Positions 26,304-36,007 of a stretch of DNA of 64,000 nt are shown piece after piece. The DNA is from Bradyrhizobium sp. 1(2017). Lineage in GTDB: Bacteria > Pseudomonadota > Alphaproteobacteria > Rhizobiales > Xanthobacteraceae. The translations under genes were made by a program, and so were the position numbers. The stretch spans positions 5,662,001 through 5,726,000 of the forward strand of contig NZ_CP050022.2 of assembly GCF_011602485.2 (NCBI RefSeq). The letters run 5' to 3'. A model generated the notes under the pieces. That model had not been told where the DNA came from, did no database searches, and saw nothing but the letters and a program-made list of their open reading frames with translations. Position 1 is the stretch's first letter. Each line of letters starts with the position of its first letter.

Positions 26304-26759
26304 ATGAGCAACGAAATCACCGGCATCACGCGGGCGAACGAGGGAATCCAGGGCATTTCGTGGAACATCCTCGGCCAGACCTATGTGCCGAAAAGCAAGA
26401 CGGAACACAGCTTCTCCTGGCATGCGACACTGCCGCCGGGCACGTTCGTGCCGCCGCATATTCATCCCGACCAGGATGAGTATCTCTACATGCTGGAGGG
26501 CAAGCTCGACTTCATGCTCGGCAATTCGGAGGCGCAGGCCACCGCGGGCGACCTGATCCGCCTCGGCATGGGCGTGCCGCACGGCATCTTCAACAAGTCG
26601 GAGCAGACCGCAAAAGTGCTGTTCTGGGTGTCGCCGACCAAAAAGCTGTTCGACCTGTTCTGGGGCCTTCACAACATGAAGGAGCAGAAGCCCGAGGACG
26701 TGGTGGCGATGGCCGCCGAGTTCAACATCCACTTCCTGCCGCCGCCGCCCGGCGGCTAG
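26304..26759 (+). CDS. cupin-domain protein
   Basis: 151 residues, one cupin barrel with both conserved motifs: PPHIHPDQDEYLYMLEG (motif 1, His and Glu metal ligands) and GDLIRLGMGVPHGIFNKS (motif 2, His). A metal site is therefore likely. It starts 29 bases after the binding protein gene, behind GGGAGGAC, and is in the same unit. Small cupins of this type may be isomerases, dioxygenases or sensors; no specific reaction can be given. Confidence 0.88.
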   Translation: MSNEITGITRANEGIQGISWNILGQTYVPKSKTEHSFSWHATLPPGTFVPPHIHPDQDEYLYMLEGKLDFMLGNSEAQATAGDLIRLGMGVPHGIFNKSEQTAKVLFWVSPTKKLFDLFWGLHNMKEQKPEDVVAMAAEFNIHFLPPPPGG

Positions 26760-26768
26760 CAGCGCGTC

Positions 26769-28019
26769 TTAAGCACGCACCGCCGCAAGTCCCGGCACTG
26801 CGGCGAAGCCTGCCTTGGTGGCATAGCCGCGCACGATGGCTTCGCGCTGGGAGTAGCTCAGCACGTTGTCGACATTGTCAAACCCATCGGGCGCGAGCTG
26901 CTCGACGGCGTCGATGACGCCTTCGGGGCCGCCGCGGCGGTTGGAGCGGACGATGTCAGCCGTCATCGGCAAGCGCTTCTTTTCGTATTCAAGCAGCGCC
27001 TGGCGCGGGTGGTCGGCGCGCACCAGCGCATCGGCAAGGCAGCGCGCGTCGAGGATCGCCTGCGAGGCGCCATTGGAGCCGACCGGATACATGGGATGCG
27101 CGGCGTCGCCGAGCAGCGTGACGCGCCCGGACGACCAATAGGGCAAGGGATCGCGATCGCAGGTCGGATATTCGTAGAATTCCGGCGTCGCCGAGATCAG
27201 GCTCTTCACGTCGATATGGGGAATCGAGAAGCGCGCGACATGCGGCATCAGTTCCTCGCGGCGGCCCGGCCGCGACCAGTCTTCTTTCCGCGGCGGCGGA
27301 GCGTTACCCTCGCCGACCTTCACCAGGACTGCCCAATTGGTCAGGCGGCTCGCCGGGCCCGATCCTTCTGCGATCGGATAGATCACCACCTTGGCATTGA
27401 GACCCCCGGCCACGATCATGGATTTGCCGGTCAGGAACAGCGGCCAGTCGCGCGCACCGCGCCACAGCATCAGGCCGTTCCAGCACGGTGGCCCCTCGTT
27501 CGGGAACAGCGTGTCGCGGACGCGCGAATGGATGCCGTCGGCGCCGATCAGGATATCCCCCCGCGCGGTGTGAACGTGTGCGCCGGCGCGATCAAAGAAA
27601 TAGGCGGTGACGCCGCCCTCGTCCTGCGTGAAAGCGCCGAGCCGGCAGCCGGTGTGTATCGCTGCGTGTCCGAGCCGCTCCTCGACCGCGCGATGGATGA
27701 CGCCCTGAAGGCGGCCACGATGGATCGAGAATTGCGGCACGTCGTGGCCGGCGTCGATGCCGCGGGCTTCGCGCCAGACCTCCTGGCCGTGGCGATTAAG
27801 ATAATAGAGTTGATCGGTGCGGATCGCGACGTCGTCGAGCTTCTGCAACAGGCCGAGTCCTGCCAGCTCGCGCATGGCATGCGGCAACGTGTTGATTCCG
27901 ACGCCGAGCTCGCGAATGGTGTCGGCCTGCTCGAAGATCTCGCAATCCAGGCCGCGCGAGCGCAACATCAATGCCGTGGTGAGACCACCGATACCGCCAC
28001 CGACGATAATCGCCTTCAT
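26769..28019 (-). CDS. FAD-dependent aromatic hydroxylase (salicylate/3-hydroxybenzoate hydroxylase type)
   Basis: 416 residues, single-component flavoprotein monooxygenase. The FAD motif IVGGGIGGLTTALMLRSRG is at the N-terminus, the DG motif in LIGADGIHSRVRD is central, and the GD motif in VTLLGDAAHPMYPVGSNGASQ is near residue 285. It inserts one oxygen atom into an aromatic ring using NAD(P)H. It follows the monooxygenase/reductase gene by 51 bases and probably shares its operator. The exact substrate is unresolved: a 5-hydroxyanthranilate-like, gentisate-forming or NicC-like role are all possible. Confidence 0.87.
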   Translation of the reverse strand: MKAIIVGGGIGGLTTALMLRSRGLDCEIFEQADTIRELGVGINTLPHAMRELAGLGLLQKLDDVAIRTDQLYYLNRHGQEVWREARGIDAGHDVPQFSIHRGRLQGVIHRAVEERLGHAAIHTGCRLGAFTQDEGGVTAYFFDRAGAHVHTARGDILIGADGIHSRVRDTLFPNEGPPCWNGLMLWRGARDWPLFLTGKSMIVAGGLNAKVVIYPIAEGSGPASRLTNWAVLVKVGEGNAPPPRKEDWSRPGRREELMPHVARFSIPHIDVKSLISATPEFYEYPTCDRDPLPYWSSGRVTLLGDAAHPMYPVGSNGASQAILDARCLADALVRADHPRQALLEYEKKRLPMTADIVRSNRRGGPEGVIDAVEQLAPDGFDNVDNVLSYSQREAIVRGYATKAGFAAVPGLAAVRA

Positions 28020-28070
28020 CGCCCAAACTCCACTCGAAACACAGGCAATGCGTTAACGTCGCACGGGCGG

Positions 28071-30422
28071 TCACTCCGCCGCAAGCGGCTTTGTCGCCTC
28101 CGCCTTGAGCTCGGCCCGGGTCTTGGGCTTAGCCTTAATTCTCAGCTCCTCCAGGTCCTGGCGGTCGCGGACGCTGTTGCGGAAAATTTGATCCTTTCCG
28201 GGCAGATATTGCGGCGGGCAGAACGCATCGTTTGCCCCGTACCAGGCCGCCGCCTTCATGGTGAAGAAGGGATCGACCAGATGCGGGCGGCCGAGCGCGA
28301 CGAGATCGGCCCGGCCGGCGGCCAGAATGGTGTTGGCCTGGTCCGCCGTCGTGATGTTGCCGACGCACATGGTGGCCACGCGCGCCTCGTTGCGGACCTG
28401 GTCCGAAAAGGGCGTCTGGAACATGCGCCCGTAGATCGGCTGCGCGTCGCGAACAGTCTGGCCGGTCGAGACGTCGACGAGATCGACGCCGGCCTCGGCA
28501 AAGGCGCGCGCGATGGCGACGGCATCGTCGCCCGTGATGCCGCCGTCGGCCCAGTCGGTGGCGGAGATGCGCACCGACATCGGCTTGTGCAACGGCCACA
28601 CCGCGCGCAGCGCCTCGAAGATCTCGCGCGGGAAACGCAGACGGTTTTCCAGCGAACCGCCATAGTCGTCGGTGCGGGTGTTGGTCAGCGGCGAGATGAA
28701 GCTCGCGAGCAGATAGCCATGGGCGCAGTGCAATTCGAGCATGTCAAAGCCGCAGCGCTCGCCGCGCTCGGCCGCCGCCACGAAAGCTTCCTTCACCGCG
28801 TTCATGCCGGCACGATCGAGCTCGCGCGGCACCTGACTGTCGGGGAAATAGGGCAGCGGCGATGCCGAAAAAACCTCCCAGCCGCCCTGCTCCAGGGGAC
28901 GATCCATGCCGTCCCACATCAATTTGGTCGCGCCCTTGCGGCCCGCGTGCCCCAGTTGCAGGCAGATCTTCGCAGCCGAATTGCCGTGGACGAAATCCAC
29001 GATCCGACGCCAGGACGCCTCCTGCTCGTCGTTCCACAGGCCGGCGCAACCGGGCGTGATCCGGGCATCGCGGCTGACACAGGTCATCTCGGTGAAGATC
29101 AATCCGGCGCCGCCGATCGCGCGCGAGCCGTAATGCACCAGATGGAAGTCGGTCGGCACGCCCTCCTTGGCCGAATACATGCACATCGGCGACACCACCG
29201 CGCGATTGGCGAGCTCCATCTCGCGCAAGCGGAGCGGCTGGAACAGCGGCACCATCGGCCGGTCGGTGTCGACATCGAAGCCGCTGCTATGCACCTGCCG
29301 GGCGAACGACTTCTCGACCTCAGCCACGAAATCCGGCGCGCGAAGCTTCAGATTGTCATAGGTGATCGCCTTCGAGCGCGTCATCACGCCGAATGCGAAC
29401 TGCACGGGATCGAAGTCCCAGAAGCGATCGACGTGCTCGAACCACACCAGCGAGACGTCGGCGGCATGCTGCGTCTTCTCGACCTCCTCGCGGCGACCGT
29501 GCTCGTAGACCTCGAGCGCGGCCTTGACGCTGGAGGCCTTCTCCATTGCGTCGGCCAGCGCGATCGCATCCTCCATCGCGAGCTTGGTGCCCGACCCGAT
29601 CGAGAAATGCGCGCTCGCCTTGGCATCGCCGAGCAGGACCATGTTGTCCTTGACCCAGCGCTTGCTGCGGATCATCGGGAAGTTGCGCCACATCGAGCGG
29701 TTGGTCAGCAGCTGGTGCCCGCCGAGGAACCAGCCGAAAATCTCCGCCATCCGCGCGGCGGACTGGGCTTCGTTCAGCCCTGTCAGCCCGGCCCGCTCGA
29801 ACGTCTCGGGGTCCGTCTCGAAGATCCAGGTCGAATGCCCAGCCTCGTACTGATAGGCATGGGCAATGAACGGTCCCCACTCGGTTTCCTGGAAGATGAA
29901 GGTGAAGGCGTCGAGTGGCTTGGTCGAGCCCATCCAGGCGAACTTGTTAGAGCGGATGTCGACCTCGGGCTGGAAATGATCGAGATATTTCTCGCGGAAG
30001 CGGCTGTTGATGCCGTCCGCGAGCAGGATGAGGTCGGCGTCGGCGAAGCGGGATTCATCGTCGATATCCACTTCGAAATGCAGGGCAACGCCCAGCTCTC
30101 GCGCGCGCTCCTGGAGGATCAGCAGCAGCTTCTGCCGTGAGCAGCCGCAAAAGCCGTTGCCGCCGACCCGATGCACCGTGCCGCGGAAATGCACGGCAAT
30201 GTCGTCCCAATAGGCGAATTCCTGGGTGATGCGGCGGTAGCTCGGAAGATCGTGCTTCTCGAAATTGTCCAGCGTGGCATCGGAGAACACCACGCCGAAG
30301 CCGAAGGTGTCGTCGGCCCGATTGCGCTCATACACGGTGACTTCGGCGCCCGGGCGCTGCTTCTTGAGCAGGATCGCAGCGTAGAGACCTGCAGGTCCAC
30401 CACCGATGATCGCGACTTTCAT
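28071..30422 (-). CDS. 2-aminobenzoyl-CoA monooxygenase/reductase (bifunctional salicylyl-CoA 5-hydroxylase/oxidoreductase type)
   Basis: 783 residues, a fusion of two flavoproteins. Residues about 1-380 are an FAD monooxygenase ([58 protein letters not shown]). Residues about 395-770 are an old-yellow-enzyme FMN domain ([49 protein letters not shown]). This is the organisation of the Azoarcus evansii enzyme that hydroxylates and then reduces the ring of 2-aminobenzoyl-CoA. With the ligase at 22-24 kb it defines an aerobic CoA-dependent anthranilate pathway. Salicylyl-CoA is an alternative substrate. It has its own operator-promoter upstream. Confidence 0.93.
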   Translation of the reverse strand: MKVAIIGGGPAGLYAAILLKKQRPGAEVTVYERNRADDTFGFGVVFSDATLDNFEKHDLPSYRRITQEFAYWDDIAVHFRGTVHRVGGNGFCGCSRQKLLLILQERARELGVALHFEVDIDDESRFADADLILLADGINSRFREKYLDHFQPEVDIRSNKFAWMGSTKPLDAFTFIFQETEWGPFIAHAYQYEAGHSTWIFETDPETFERAGLTGLNEAQSAARMAEIFGWFLGGHQLLTNRSMWRNFPMIRSKRWVKDNMVLLGDAKASAHFSIGSGTKLAMEDAIALADAMEKASSVKAALEVYEHGRREEVEKTQHAADVSLVWFEHVDRFWDFDPVQFAFGVMTRSKAITYDNLKLRAPDFVAEVEKSFARQVHSSGFDVDTDRPMVPLFQPLRLREMELANRAVVSPMCMYSAKEGVPTDFHLVHYGSRAIGGAGLIFTEMTCVSRDARITPGCAGLWNDEQEASWRRIVDFVHGNSAAKICLQLGHAGRKGATKLMWDGMDRPLEQGGWEVFSASPLPYFPDSQVPRELDRAGMNAVKEAFVAAAERGERCGFDMLELHCAHGYLLASFISPLTNTRTDDYGGSLENRLRFPREIFEALRAVWPLHKPMSVRISATDWADGGITGDDAVAIARAFAEAGVDLVDVSTGQTVRDAQPIYGRMFQTPFSDQVRNEARVATMCVGNITTADQANTILAAGRADLVALGRPHLVDPFFTMKAAAWYGANDAFCPPQYLPGKDQIFRNSVRDRQDLEELRIKAKPKTRAELKAEATKPLAAE

Positions 30423-30454
30423 GGGAGCCTCGCCAATTCACCCGGCCATGAAAC

Positions 30455-30483
30455 TATTTTAAGCCTAAAATAATTTCGCGCAA
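30455..30483 (-). promoter_or_regulatory. promoter and MarR-type operator of the monooxygenase/reductase unit
   Basis: Minus-strand -35 TTGCGC (30483-30478) and -10 AAAATA (30460-30455) are 17 bases apart. The palindrome TATTTTAAGCCTAAAATA (30455-30472) has one mismatch between its nine-base arms and is the best copy of the operator in the cluster. The leader to the ATG at 30422 would be about 26 nt. Confidence 0.78.
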
Positions 30484-30519
30484 GTCCCCCGTCGCGGCTT
30501 CCCCGTAAAGAGGACCGCC

Positions 30520-31356
30520 CTAGTCGCCCCTGAAGACCGGCTTGACCTTGTTGGCGAAAGCCTCGAAGGCGCGCTCGAAATCCGCGGTCGTCATGCACAG
30601 CGCCTGGGCAACGGCTTCCGCCTCGATCGCCTCCTCCACCGACATCGCCCACTCCATCGCCAGCATCCGCTTGGTCATGGTGTTGGCGAAGGTCGGCCCT
30701 TCCGCGATCTGCTTCGCCAGAACCTGCGCCTGCAGCAACAACTGCTCCGGCGTAACGAGGCGGCTGAAGAAGCCCCAGCGCTCGCCCTCCTCCGCGGTCA
30801 TGAACCGGCCGGTGTAGAGCAATTCGGAGGCACGTGACTGCCCGATGATCCGCGGCAGGATCGCGCAGGCGCCCATGTCGCAGCCGGCAAGGCCGACCTT
30901 GTTGAACAGGAACGCGACCTTTGTGCCACTCGCCGCGAGGCGCATATCCGACGCCATGGCGATGATCGCGCCCGCCCCGGCACAGATGCCCTCGACCGCG
31001 GCCACGATCGGCTGCGGGCAGGCCCGCATCGCCTTAACGAGGTCGCCGGTCATGCGCGTGAAGGCGGTCAGCCCCTTGGTGTCCATTTTCACGAGCGGGC
31101 CGATGATCTCGAACACGTCGCCGCCCGACGAGAAATTGCCGCCGGCACCGGTGACGACGATGGATTTGACTGCGTCATCAAACGCGCAGGCGCGGAAGAA
31201 ATCGGTCAGTTCCCGGTAGCTTTCGAAGGTTAGCGGATTTTTTCTCTCGGGACGATTGAGCGTGACCGTCGCGACACCCTCGACCACGGCAAGCAGGAAA
31301 TGCTGCGGCGAATAATCAGCGAGCGGCACGGTGACGGGATTGGCTGGTCTGCTCAT
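30520..31356 (-). CDS. enoyl-CoA hydratase/isomerase family protein
   Basis: 278 residues from the ATG at 31356 behind AAGGAG; the longer frame is shadow. The crotonase fold shows the oxyanion-hole block in [19 protein letters not shown] and [18 protein letters not shown]. In the second block the position of the catalytic Glu is replaced by [16 protein letters not shown] sequence, so the exact chemistry (hydration, isomerisation or ring hydrolysis) is open. It is cotranscribed with the SDR gene upstream. It probably acts on the non-aromatic CoA-ester made by the monooxygenase/reductase. Confidence 0.88.
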   Translation of the reverse strand: MSRPANPVTVPLADYSPQHFLLAVVEGVATVTLNRPERKNPLTFESYRELTDFFRACAFDDAVKSIVVTGAGGNFSSGGDVFEIIGPLVKMDTKGLTAFTRMTGDLVKAMRACPQPIVAAVEGICAGAGAIIAMASDMRLAASGTKVAFLFNKVGLAGCDMGACAILPRIIGQSRASELLYTGRFMTAEEGERWGFFSRLVTPEQLLLQAQVLAKQIAEGPTFANTMTKRMLAMEWAMSVEEAIEAEAVAQALCMTTADFERAFEAFANKVKPVFRGD

Positions 31357-31399
31357 GCGATCTCCTTGGATTCCCTGTTCGGCGCTTGTCCTGCGCACA

Positions 31400-32161
31400 C
31401 TAGATCTCACCGCCCGCTACTGCGATTGCCTGCCCGGTGATCGCGCCGGCGCCCTCGCCGCACAGCCAAAGCACCGCATCGGCCACTTCTTGTGGCGTGA
31501 TCAGACGCCCTTGCGGATTATGTTTCGCGAGCTCGGCGATCGCCTGCTCGCGGGTTCGGCCGGTCTTCTTCATGATGTTGTCGATGCTGCCGGCGACCAG
31601 GTCGGTGTCGGTGAAGCCGGGGCACACCGCATTCACGGTCACATGGCTCCCGGCCATCTCAAGGGCAAGGGAACGCACGAGGCCGACCACGGCATGCTTG
31701 GCGGCAACGTACGCGCTGACATAGGCGTAACCCTTGAGCCCGGCGGTGGACGCGACCGCGACAATGCGGCCATAGGGACGGCCCTTCATGCCCGGCAGCA
31801 CGGCCTGGACGGCATGCACGACGCCCATGAAATTGACATCCATCATCCGGCTGAAGAGCGCGCTGTCCGATTTCGCGAACGGAGCGGATTCAGCGCTGCC
31901 TGCATTGACAATCAGGATGTCGATCGGCTTGCGCGCACTCGCCTCGAGGATGGCGGCCTTCAACGACGCTTCGTCGGAAACGTCGGCAACAGCTGCAAAA
32001 TGCGCTGCGCCAGCGCCGACGGCCTCGGCAAGGCTGGCCGCATTCCGGCCGAGCACCGTCACGGTTGCGCCCGCGCCGACGAGCGAAGCAGCTATCGCGC
32101 GGCCGATACCGCGACCTCCACCGGTCACCAGCGCGTGCGGCGAATGCGGCAATCCGGACAT
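31400..32161 (-). CDS. SDR-family dehydrogenase (3-oxoacyl reductase-like)
   Basis: 253 residues with the NAD(P) motif [19 protein letters not shown] in [12 protein letters not shown], the catalytic Ser in VASTAGL and Tyr-x3-Lys in [12 protein letters not shown]. It would oxidise or reduce a hydroxy/oxo group on a ring-derived acyl-CoA. First gene of a two-gene unit with the enoyl-CoA hydratase. Its promoter carries an operator copy exactly in the spacer. Confidence 0.92.
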   Translation of the reverse strand: MSGLPHSPHALVTGGGRGIGRAIAASLVGAGATVTVLGRNAASLAEAVGAGAAHFAAVADVSDEASLKAAILEASARKPIDILIVNAGSAESAPFAKSDSALFSRMMDVNFMGVVHAVQAVLPGMKGRPYGRIVAVASTAGLKGYAYVSAYVAAKHAVVGLVRSLALEMAGSHVTVNAVCPGFTDTDLVAGSIDNIMKKTGRTREQAIAELAKHNPQGRLITPQEVADAVLWLCGEGAGAITGQAIAVAGGEI

Positions 32162-32194
32162 GCGCTGGCTCCCTGGGGTGCTGATCGTTCCCTC

Positions 32195-32223
32195 GATATA
32201 TTTTAACCTTCAAACTTTTGCAA
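32195..32223 (-). promoter_or_regulatory. promoter and MarR-type operator of the SDR-hydratase unit
   Basis: Minus-strand -35 TTGCAA (32223-32218) and -10 TATATC (32200-32195) flank a 17-base spacer that contains the operator copy TTTTAACCTTCAAA (32201-32214). The leader would be about 27 nt. Confidence 0.65.
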
Positions 32224-32276
32224 CGAAAGCGCGGAGCGACGTCGCGAACGCCGCACGGCGACCGGCCCGAAAATTG

Positions 32277-32290
32277 CTTTAAGTATAAAA
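32277..32290. promoter_or_regulatory. MarR-type operator copy facing the alpha/beta hydrolase operon
   Basis: CTTTAAGTATAAAA, same family, about 60 bp before the ATG at 32352 on the plus strand. I could not assign convincing -35 and -10 boxes here. Confidence 0.55.
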
Positions 32291-32351
32291 TTATCGCTTC
32301 CCATCGTCTGCAAGCCTGTTAGCATCAAGGGGCCAAGCAAAAGGATGTCGC

Positions 32352-33167
32352 GTGTCGCAGCCTTCGCCAATGATAACAAAAGACGGACGCTTCGCCTACG
32401 AAGCAGCGGGTGATCCGGACGCAACACCTCTGATTTTCCTGCATGGGATTGGCGGCGCGGCGCGTGCCTGGCGGCGCCAGCTTGCCTTCTTCGGCAAGCG
32501 CTTCCACGCAATCGCGTGGGATATGCCGGGCTATGGCGGTTCGCCGCCGCTCGCGAGCGTCAGCATCGTTACCCTGGCGGACGCGCTCCAAAAATTCATT
32601 GAGCAACTCGGCGCAAGCAGGCCTGTTCTGGTCGGCCATTCGATCGGCGGCATGATCGTTCAGAAATGGCTGGTGCAGTCGCCGCAACTGGCGCGCGCAG
32701 TGGTTCTGGCACAGACCAGTCCAGCCTTCGGCAAGGCCGACGGCGACTGGCAGAAATCCTTCATCGCGGCGCGGCTCGGGCCGCTCGATCGCGGCGAAAC
32801 GATGAAGTCACTGGCACCCTCCCTGGTCAAGGAGCTCGTCGGCGACGATCCAGATCCAAAGGGGATGGAGCTCGCGCGCGACTGCATGGGCAGCGTGCCC
32901 GAGGCGAGCTATCGCGCCATGATGCTGGCTCTGATGGGGTTCGATCAGCGCAGCACGCTCAAGGATATTTCCATCCCGACGCTGCTGCTGTCCGGCTCCA
33001 AGGACAACAACGCGCCTGCGCCAATGATGGCCAAGACGGCGACCTACATCCCCGGCGCTGAATATGTCGAGCTCGCCGGCGTCGGCCATCTCGCCAATCT
33101 CGAGCGCCCTGATGCCTTCGACGAAGCGATCGGCCGTTTCCTGAACTCCGTCACGGCGAAAGCGTAA
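32352..33167 (+). CDS. alpha/beta-hydrolase
   Basis: 271 residues. Oxyanion region FLHGIGGAARAWRRQ, nucleophile elbow LVGHSIGGMIV (Ser in GHSIGG), late Asp in LLLSGSKDNNAPA and the terminal His in LAGVGHLANLERP make a complete Ser-Asp-His triad. It resembles C-C bond hydrolases, enol-lactonases and NicD-type deformylases, but sequence alone does not decide. It opens a five-gene plus-strand operon of acyl-CoA enzymes and lies divergent from the SDR unit with an operator upstream, so ring-cleavage of the CoA pathway intermediate or thioester hydrolysis are both plausible. Confidence 0.9.
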   Translation: MSQPSPMITKDGRFAYEAAGDPDATPLIFLHGIGGAARAWRRQLAFFGKRFHAIAWDMPGYGGSPPLASVSIVTLADALQKFIEQLGASRPVLVGHSIGGMIVQKWLVQSPQLARAVVLAQTSPAFGKADGDWQKSFIAARLGPLDRGETMKSLAPSLVKELVGDDPDPKGMELARDCMGSVPEASYRAMMLALMGFDQRSTLKDISIPTLLLSGSKDNNAPAPMMAKTATYIPGAEYVELAGVGHLANLERPDAFDEAIGRFLNSVTAKA

Positions 33168-33179
33168 GGTGATCGTACC

Positions 33180-34469
33180 ATGACCATGCAAGTCAGCAAG
33201 ACTATCGGCACAAGCGACAAGGTTGCGCTGGATGCGCCGATCTTCGATCCCGTGGCATTCCGCCTGAGCGACGAGCAGGCCGCAATCATCGCGCGCGCCC
33301 GCGAAATCGGCCAGACCGTGTTCGCGGGCCGCGCCGCGACGTACGATCGCGAAGCGATCTTTCCGACCGAGAACTATCGCGATCTGCATCGCGTCGGCCT
33401 GCTCGGTATTGCCGTTCCCAAGAGGCACGGCGGCCTCGGCGCCGACTACCAGACCTATGCCTTGGCGGCGGCCGAGATCGGCCGCTATTGCGGCGCGACC
33501 GCGCTGACCTGGAACATGCACGTCTGCTCGACCCTGTGGTCGGGTCCCCTCGCCGATGATCTCGACATGGACGCAGACACCCGCGCCGAGCACGAGCGGC
33601 GGCGTGCGGTTCACTACAAGCGCATCGTCGAGGACGGCGCGATCTATTCGCAACCCTTCTCCGAAGGTGGTGCGGCGGCCGCGGGCGGCGTCGCTTTCGG
33701 CACCGAAGCAAGGCCGGTCGCGGGTGGCTGGATCGTCAACGGCAAGAAGATCTTTGCATCGCTTTCCGGTCATGCCGACTATTACGGCGTGCTCTGCACC
33801 GAGATCGAGGAAGGCGAGAAGGCCTCGCGCCGCAACACGCTCTATCTCGCCATCCCGGCCAAGTCCGAAGGCGTCTCGGTCGTGGGCGACTGGGATCCCC
33901 TGGGCATGCGGGGAACGGTGTCGCGAACGCTCCTGTTCAAGGACGTGTTCGTGCCGGCGGATTCCGCGCTGATGCCGCGCGGCGTCTATTTCCAGGCCGC
34001 GATGCGCTGGCCCCACATGTTCCTGACGCTGTCCCCCACCTATATGGGCCTGGCGCAAGCGGCCTATGACTTCACCGTACGTTACCTCCGCGGCGAGATG
34101 CCGGGCATGCCGCCGGTGAAGCGCAGGATGTACCCGACCAAGCAGATCGCCGTCGCGCAGATGCAGATCAAGCTCGAGCAGGTCAAGGCAATCTGGTTCC
34201 AGGCTGTGACCGAAGCCCGCGCCAATCCGAGCAAGGAACAGGTATTGCGCGCCTATGCCGCGCAATATTCGGTGATGGAGGGCGCCAACGAGCTCGCCGC
34301 GCTCGCGATCCGCACCTGCGGTGGTCAGGCCATGCTGCGGTCGTTGCCGCTGGAGCGGATCTATCGCGACAGCCGCTGCGGCTCGCTGATGCTGCCCTGG
34401 ACCGCCGAGCTGTGCCTCGACCGGATCGGGCGCGAGGCGCTCTACGAGGCCGGCGAGACGGACGATTGA
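33180..34469 (+). CDS. acyl-CoA dehydrogenase
   Basis: 429 residues, acyl-CoA dehydrogenase fold: N-terminal helices from residue about 20, the central barrel with YSQPFSEGGAAAAGG and WIVNGKKIFASLSGHADYYGV, and the C-terminal helical domain with KQIAVAQMQIKLEQVKAIW and a FAD-binding Arg-rich stretch (TCGGQAMLRSLPLERIYRDSRCGSL). The usual Glu base is not obvious by eye. It follows the hydrolase by 12 bases and its TGA overlaps the following synthetase start region, so it sits in an operon likely oxidising an acyl-CoA formed from an aromatic ring. Confidence 0.9.
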   Translation: MTMQVSKTIGTSDKVALDAPIFDPVAFRLSDEQAAIIARAREIGQTVFAGRAATYDREAIFPTENYRDLHRVGLLGIAVPKRHGGLGADYQTYALAAAEIGRYCGATALTWNMHVCSTLWSGPLADDLDMDADTRAEHERRRAVHYKRIVEDGAIYSQPFSEGGAAAAGGVAFGTEARPVAGGWIVNGKKIFASLSGHADYYGVLCTEIEEGEKASRRNTLYLAIPAKSEGVSVVGDWDPLGMRGTVSRTLLFKDVFVPADSALMPRGVYFQAAMRWPHMFLTLSPTYMGLAQAAYDFTVRYLRGEMPGMPPVKRRMYPTKQIAVAQMQIKLEQVKAIWFQAVTEARANPSKEQVLRAYAAQYSVMEGANELAALAIRTCGGQAMLRSLPLERIYRDSRCGSLMLPWTAELCLDRIGREALYEAGETDD

Positions 34470-34471
34470 TT

Positions 34472-36007
34472 GTGGATCTCTGTAGTCTGATCGATCGCAA
34501 CGCGGCGTTCGCGCCAGACAAGACGGCCATTGCCTTCGAAGGCGAACGGCTGAGCTATGCGGCATTCGCCGCACGCATCGAACGGACCGCCGCCGCCTTG
34601 AAGCGGGAACTCGGCGTCGGCCGCGGCGACCGTGTCGCGATCCTGAGCCTGAACCGGCCGGACTACCTGGTTCTGCTCTACGCATGTGCGCGACTCGGGG
34701 CGATGCTCGTGCCGCTGAACTGGCGCCTGGCCGTCGCCGAGCAGCTGTTCATTCTGAGTGACGCCGGCGCCAAGGTCCTGCTGCTCGAGCAGGCATTTGC
34801 GGAAGTCCTTGCCGAGCTTGGGCAGACTGCGCCGGAGGCGTCTGTCGTCGGCCTCGACTTCACCCCACCGCGCGGCACGACATTCGAAGATATGCTGGCT
34901 CGCAGCGAGGGCAGCGGCCGCAACCCGCACACCGACCTCTCCTGCCCGCTCCTCATCGTCTACACGTCGGGAACCACGGGACGGCCGAAGGGCGCCGTGC
35001 TGCGACAGGAGGCGCTGTTCTGGAACGGTGTCATGAGCCAGCACATGCACAACATGACATCCGACGATCACGTGCTGACCGTGTTGCCGTTCTTCCATGT
35101 CGGCGGCCTCAATATCCAGACCACGCCCGCGCTGCAGCTGGGCGCAACCGTCACGATCCACGCCCGCTTCGCACCGGACACCGCGCTCGCGACGATCGAA
35201 CGCGAGCGGCCGACGCTGACGGTGATGGTGCCGGCAATCATCCAGGCCGTGAGCGAGCATCCCGCCTGGGTGGCGGCCGATCTCTCCTCACTGAAAGCCG
35301 TCGCGACAGGCTCGACCATCGTACCGCCGCACCTGATCGATCGGTTCACCACGCGGGGCGTTCCCGTGCTTCAGGTCTACGGCTCGACGGAAACCTGCCC
35401 GATCGCAATCTATACGCGCCTCGGCGGCGATCTCTCGCGGGGAGGATCGACCGGGCTTGCCGGCCTGTGCTGCGAGGCAAAGATCATCGATCAGGCTGGC
35501 AACGAGATGCCGGCGGGCGCACCGGGCGAGATCGCGGTGCGCGGCGCCAACGTGTTCTTCGAATATTGGGGCAATGCCGACGCCACGCGCGATGCGCTGC
35601 ACGACGGCTGGTATCGCACCGGGGATATCGGCCTGTGCGATGCGGACGGCTATTTCTGGGTGCGCGACCGCAAGAAGAATCTGATCATTTCTGGCGGGGA
35701 GAATGTCTATCCGGCGGAGGTCGAGCGCGTCCTGCTCGAACATCCCGATGTCAGCGAATGCGCCGTGATCGGCCGGCCGGACCCCCGCTGGGACGAAGTC
35801 CCCATCGCCTATGTGATCCGGCGATCCGGCGCCCGGCTCGAGGCGGACGAGCTCAGAATGCACATCCAGACCCAGCTCGCCCGTTACAAAGTTCCACGCG
35901 ATATCGTCTTCGTCACCGACTTGCCGCGCACCGCGCTAGGCAAGGTGCAGCATTTCCTGCTCAAGCAGCTCGATGCGCAATCGCGCGCGCAAGGAGAGAC
36001 ATCTTGA
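34472..36007 (+). CDS. AMP-forming acyl-CoA synthetase
   Basis: About 511 residues from a GTG at 34472; a TTG at 34466 overlapping the previous stop is the alternative. P-loop VYTSGTTGRPKGAVLR, YGSTETCPIAI, WYRTGDIGLCDADGYFWVRDRKKNLIISGGENVYPAE and the catalytic Lys near the C-terminus (RTALGKVQHF) are all present. It is a fatty-acid/aryl-CoA ligase of the FadD/MenE branch. A GGENVYPAEVE block is typical of medium-chain or aromatic acid ligases. It is a candidate target of the Pat-type acetyltransferase at 15-17 kb. Confidence 0.92.
   Translation: MDLCSLIDRNAAFAPDKTAIAFEGERLSYAAFAARIERTAAALKRELGVGRGDRVAILSLNRPDYLVLLYACARLGAMLVPLNWRLAVAEQLFILSDAGAKVLLLEQAFAEVLAELGQTAPEASVVGLDFTPPRGTTFEDMLARSEGSGRNPHTDLSCPLLIVYTSGTTGRPKGAVLRQEALFWNGVMSQHMHNMTSDDHVLTVLPFFHVGGLNIQTTPALQLGATVTIHARFAPDTALATIERERPTLTVMVPAIIQAVSEHPAWVAADLSSLKAVATGSTIVPPHLIDRFTTRGVPVLQVYGSTETCPIAIYTRLGGDLSRGGSTGLAGLCCEAKIIDQAGNEMPAGAPGEIAVRGANVFFEYWGNADATRDALHDGWYRTGDIGLCDADGYFWVRDRKKNLIISGGENVYPAEVERVLLEHPDVSECAVIGRPDPRWDEVPIAYVIRRSGARLEADELRMHIQTQLARYKVPRDIVFVTDLPRTALGKVQHFLLKQLDAQSRAQGETS

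Noticed and set aside
27009..30140. A 1043-codon open frame on the plus strand
   Set aside because: It is antisense to the flavin hydroxylase and the monooxygenase/reductase, both with clear motifs. The protein is Arg/His/Asp-rich without any domain, as expected for GC-rich shadow frames.
32808..34685. A 625-codon minus-strand frame
   Set aside because: Antisense to the hydrolase and acyl-CoA dehydrogenase genes, no domain seen.
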